Below are positions 4,436 through 7,256 of a stretch of DNA of 7,256 nucleotides, in pieces. The notes beneath the pieces are model-generated. The model ran no database searches. It was not told where the DNA came from and was given only the letters and a program-made list of their open reading frames with translations. The DNA lies in NCBI GenBank assembly GCA_002401055.1, contig NVRZ01000155.1, positions 1 through 7,256 of the forward strand, read 5' to 3'. A program made the translations under genes and the position numbers. Each line of letters starts with the position of its first letter. Within the stretch, counting starts at the first letter, position 1. Origin of the DNA: Bacteroidota bacterium. Lineage in GTDB: Bacteria > Bacteroidota > Bacteroidia > NORP154.

Positions 4436-7256
4436 TGTATTTCACAATCTTTCGGGCAATAACTGAACTGGGTAACTGAATCTTTACAAGGTATATGCCA
4501 TCTTCTAAAAATGATAGATCAATTGAGCTATCAACGTTCTTTTGGTCAAGCACTTGCTCCCCCAATAAATTATAGACGGAAATGCTAAACTTCGAATCAT
4601 TTGGAAGATTTATAAAATATGCCAGAGATGTTAATGGATTAGGATAAATTTTGATTCCGACCTCTAAATCATTCTCCACAACATAAGTATTTGAATCTGT
4701 TATATGAATATATAACAGTTCAGTTATTTCATAACGGCAGCTATCCACACCAATTACGTATCCAGCCAACATAATATCATAGTAGCCCGTATCAAGGTAA
4801 TCATGTATTGGGTCAGTATAAGTTCCTGATGTCAATCCATTATTAGTTCCAACAGGAATGGTGCCAAGACCTAGTATAGAACTGCCATCACCAAAATTCC
4901 ATTCCCAAAGGCCCACACCTCCAGCATTAACCGAAGTATTAAAAAATGATATTAGGCCAGGAGGGCTGATTGTGTCGCTGGCAAAGAAGTTCAGTTCTGG
5001 TCCAATAACTGTTACGATAGATAAAGGAAACTGGTAAGGGCACCTTAACCCAGTACTATCCGCTGGATCTTCCAGCTGTATAATTGGCTGAAAGCTACCT
5101 CCTTGTAAATAATAATGTGTTATTACCGTCGTGTCAGTATCCGGAAAGAGGATGTTAGCATTTAGGTTGACCTTAGCATTATCTCCGTCTCCAAAGAAGA
5201 TTGTCACAATATCTGTATTGTAAGTAATAATTGTAAAGGTGACCTTCAAAGGAGCACAGGTGCCTGAGTCAACCACTGATGTGTCCATTAGCAGCGGCCC
5301 TTTTACGACAATGTAATTTGGTTTGAAAATCGAATCTTTACAGAAACTTGGTGCCCCTCCAATTGTAACCAAACTCAGATTATAAGTACCAGGAGGATAA
5401 TATGAATGAGTTACAGATGTATCAGATGTTATGGTAGTGCTATTATCACCAAAATTCCATTGCCACAACTCCACATCTAAACTAGATTCATCGATGAACT
5501 TGAAAATATTTGGACAAAGCGTGTCAATATCCGCAATCTGGTAATAGAAATCGGCCACGGGCTGTTCTATGGTAACTACCACAGAAGCAGTATCCCTGCA
5601 ACTATTCGCGTCTAAGACGGTTAGCGTAACCCTAAAGTCTGTTGTTGTATCCACATTGAAGACGTGTGTAGCGAAAGTGAGCGTGGTCGTATCGACATTG
5701 GATCCATCACACCAATCCCAATAATAGGTAATAGGATTTCCACCGGAAGCGCCGCCATAGAAGGTCATTGGTGATCCGCTACAAACACTGTTGGGAGTTG
5801 ACAAAATTGCATTTGGACATGTTATTAGAATTGGAACTGAAAAAGCAGGACTTGCATTTGTACATTCGAACTCATCAAGTACATAGAGTATAGGGGCGTA
5901 AGTACCGCATGCTGTATATTGATGTGAAGGTGAAACCGGAATCTCGGTTGTATCGTTTGGAGCTCCATCCCCATATAACCATATCCATTCTTTAATCTGT
6001 GCAGAATGTGTCAAAACCGTATCGCTAAAAATCACTTGTAAATCATCCTTTATGAGATCATTTACGCATCCCGTCAGCGTATCCGGAATCATAACAGGTA
6101 ATGGGTTGGCATGCACCACCACCTGATGAACAACGCTATCCTTGCAGCCAAACTGATCCGTTGTTATCATTTTAACATCATAGGTTCCTGGAATGCAGTA
6201 AACATGATTCACCTGCTCATATGATCCGGCTGAGGACCCGCCGGGAGCACAAGATGTTGGATGCGTAAACGAAGGAATTGGATTGTTAACGAAGGGAAAA
6301 GGTGGGGAGACCAGAATAAATCCATCTCCAAAATCCCACGTTCTTTCATATGTGTTATAAATGGTTGTAGTGATATCTTGGAAGAAGAAGGAGCCTACAA
6401 CACAATTAGATGTATCACCCCCAAAAGGTGCATTGATCGTGAAATCAGCATCAACTTTGGATATATAAATTTCCTGCGCTACAGAGTCTATCGAAAGCGT
6501 GTCTTCACAGGTACTACACTTACTAACTGTATAGAGCATTATGGTTTTGGTACCTGGAGTTAAATATGTGTACTTAAACTCATGGGCTTTGGCGAGCGTG
6601 TATCCAAAAATAGGATCTGGAGGAGAAATCAGGGTATCTGCCTCCATGAATATAGTTTCACAGTAGCCAGAGAAAATCGTTTCGGCAGGAATAAATGTAG
6701 TATCAGGAAATATTGTATCAACAAAAACATAGTCAATATTATATGTATTTAAATCAGCACTTACATTAAAGACGATCGAGTCCGTGAGTATTACATCCCA
6801 GAAAATATTGAACGTATCCTGCCCAACTGAGATCATATTCGGTGAAATCACAACCAGGGAATTTCCACTTATAATAACCACAGAATCTGGTTGTACTAAT
6901 GCTTGCAAAGTAGATATCCCAACTGAGTCATATGGCGCATATGAAACGGTGTCTAAACCGTACATTGTAGATATAATATTCGAAGATGTTGTCATTACAC
7001 TAAATAGAATATCAACTACGGTATTACAACCTAATACAGTGGTACTTTGCAACGTAGTGTCATATTGCTCCTGCATATAAATCATAAAAGTTGTATCGTT
7101 AATAGTATCTGGCTGTGGTATAACAGTGTAAGTGTAAATAACTACAGTTGCCGCTGGATTAACAACACTCGTACCTGTAGACATTCCCAGGTAATGCATA
7201 ACATCCCCAGTAATATTTAGAGTCACAGAAGTGGCGCCAGGAATTATTGTATCGGC
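4428..7256 (-). CDS. giant PKD-repeat secreted protein with T9SS sorting domain, C-terminal 942 codons (5' end beyond window)
   Basis: This is the C-terminal part of a very large extracellular protein. The frame is open through the right edge (ADTIIPGATSVTLN at 7256-7215), so the GTG at 7226 is not the start and the signal peptide is outside. In protein order there is a Thr/Asp/Val-rich beta-type region without a clear domain (7256-6456). It contains one segment, TTVLGCNTVVDILFSV, that resembles the GCDSVVTLNLTV repeats of Bacteroidota surface proteins. Six PKD domains follow (6455-4701), then a linker and a type A T9SS C-terminal domain (4658-4431) with KIYPNP, DGIYLVKI and KIVKYTK. It should pass the inner membrane by Sec and the outer membrane by T9SS, with PorU removing the sorting domain. 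PKD arrays usually serve adhesion, binding or spacing. No catalytic domain is visible, though one could lie upstream. Asp/Thr richness suggests possible metal binding. Confidence 0.92.
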   Translation of the reverse strand, partial: ADTIIPGATSVTLNITGDVMHYLGMSTGTSVVNPAATVVIYTYTVIPQPDTINDTTFMIYMQEQYDTTLQSTTVLGCNTVVDILFSVMTTSSNIISTMYGLDTVSYAPYDSVGISTLQALVQPDSVVIISGNSLVVISPNMISVGQDTFNIFWDVILTDSIVFNVSADLNTYNIDYVFVDTIFPDTTFIPAETIFSGYCETIFMEADTLISPPDPIFGYTLAKAHEFKYTYLTPGTKTIMLYTVSKCSTCEDTLSIDSVAQEIYISKVDADFTINAPFGGDTSNCVVGSFFFQDITTTIYNTYERTWDFGDGFILVSPPFPFVNNPIPSFTHPTSCAPGGSSAGSYEQVNHVYCIPGTYDVKMITTDQFGCKDSVVHQVVVHANPLPVMIPDTLTGCVNDLIKDDLQVIFSDTVLTHSAQIKEWIWLYGDGAPNDTTEIPVSPSHQYTACGTYAPILYVLDEFECTNASPAFSVPILITCPNAILSTPNSVCSGSPMTFYGGASGGNPITYYWDWCDGSNVDTTTLTFATHVFNVDTTTDFRVTLTVLDANSCRDTASVVVTIEQPVADFYYQIADIDTLCPNIFKFIDESSLDVELWQWNFGDNSTTITSDTSVTHSYYPPGTYNLSLVTIGGAPSFCKDSIFKPNYIVVKGPLLMDTSVVDSGTCAPLKVTFTIITYNTDIVTIFFGDGDNAKVNLNANILFPDTDTTVITHYYLQGGSFQPIIQLEDPADSTGLRCPYQFPLSIVTVIGPELNFFASDTISPPGLISFFNTSVNAGGVGLWEWNFGDGSSILGLGTIPVGTNNGLTSGTYTDPIHDYLDTGYYDIMLAGYVIGVDSCRYEITELLYIHITDSNTYVVENDLEVGIKIYPNPLTSLAYFINLPNDSKFSISVYNLLGEQVLDQKNVDSSIDLSFLEDGIYLVKIQLPSSVIARKIVKYTK
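4431..4658 (-). other. T9SS type A C-terminal sorting domain (Por secretion tail)
   Basis: The last 76 residues of the PKD protein carry the three landmarks of the type A sorting domain: KIYPNP near the start, a central SISVYNLLGEQVL strand pair, and DGIYLVKI followed by the basic C-terminal KIVKYTK. The linker before it ends VVENDLEVG. The domain directs the protein to the type IX translocon and is normally cleaved after export. Confidence 0.93.
4701..6455 (-). repeat. array of six divergent PKD domains with a cysteine ladder
   Basis: Approximate domains in protein order are 6455-6111 (motif WDFGDG), 6107-5817 (WLYGDG), 5816-5568 (WDWCDG), 5564-5304 (WNFGDN), 5300-5004 (IFFGDG) and 5000-4701 (WNFGDG). 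Each has the later H.Y....G.Y or equivalent strand. Five begin with a Cys in the first strand (SNCVVGSF, TGCVND, SVCSGSP, LCPNIF, GTCAPL) and all end with a Cys near the last strand (GCKD, ECTN, SCRD, FCKD, RCPY, SCRY), so an intradomain disulfide is likely. The sixth has SPPGLISF in place of the first Cys. A 17-base exact DNA repeat coding WNFGD-type residues occurs at 4887-4903 and 5445-5461. Confidence 0.85.

Noticed and set aside
4417..4459. TTTGCC and GGGCAA arms around the convergent junction as a terminator hairpin
   Set aside because: The stem is about five to six base pairs with a loop of more than 30 bases and no T-tract.
6261..7080. plus-strand open frames of about 100 codons opposite the PKD gene
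   Set aside because: They are shadows of the minus-strand PKD protein, whose domains and motifs account for the sequence.
7224..7226. GTG at 7226 as the start of the minus-strand PKD gene
   Set aside because: The same frame stays open for ten more codons to the window edge, and no signal peptide follows the GTG, so the gene is truncated by the window rather than starting there.
1..7256. tRNA, rRNA, CRISPR array, insertion sequence or attachment site
   Set aside because: Coding sequence fills almost the whole window and I saw no cloverleaf, regularly spaced repeats, transposase motifs or terminal inverted repeats.

Overview
The window fits a member of the Bacteroidota, though I cannot name a genus. 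Four things point there: a type IX secretion (T9SS) C-terminal sorting domain on a PKD-repeat protein, a TonB-dependent receptor followed directly by a DUF4249 lipoprotein, two perfect matches to the Bacteroidota -7 box TAnnTTTG, and gene starts without Shine-Dalgarno sequences. The DNA is moderately AT-rich and I saw no abrupt change in composition.

Layout. (1) Bases 1-1205, plus strand: the 3' end of a TonB-dependent outer-membrane receptor whose 5' part lies outside the window. (2) 1208-2023: a complete DUF4249 lipoprotein gene two bases downstream, an uptake-type receptor/lipoprotein pair. (3) 2024-2089: a short gap with a candidate promoter, then 2090-2899, a stand-alone acyltransferase with the fold of the 2-oxoacid dehydrogenase E2 catalytic domain and no lipoyl domain. 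(4) 2900-2950: a short gap with a hairpin and a second candidate promoter, then 2951-3997, an AlkB-type membrane diiron alkane hydroxylase with all four AlkB motifs. (5) 3994-4425: a four-helix membrane protein of the CmpB/TMEM229 type, overlapping alkB by ATGA. (6) 4428-7256, minus strand: the C-terminal 942 codons of a very large secreted protein with six clear PKD repeats and a T9SS sorting domain. It converges on the previous gene with two bases between the stop codons and continues past the right edge. No gene-free stretch exceeds 300 bases; the longest gap is about 66 bases.

How they may work together. The receptor and DUF4249 protein probably take up or bind a shared ligand at the outer membrane. 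alkB and its overlapping partner are almost certainly co-translated. The acyltransferase just upstream could act in the same hydrocarbon or lipid pathway, since AlkB makes hydroxyl groups and CAT/E2-fold enzymes acylate them, but this is inference. No rubredoxin or rubredoxin reductase is present, so AlkB must draw electrons from elsewhere. The PKD protein looks like an independent surface or secreted adhesin-like product.
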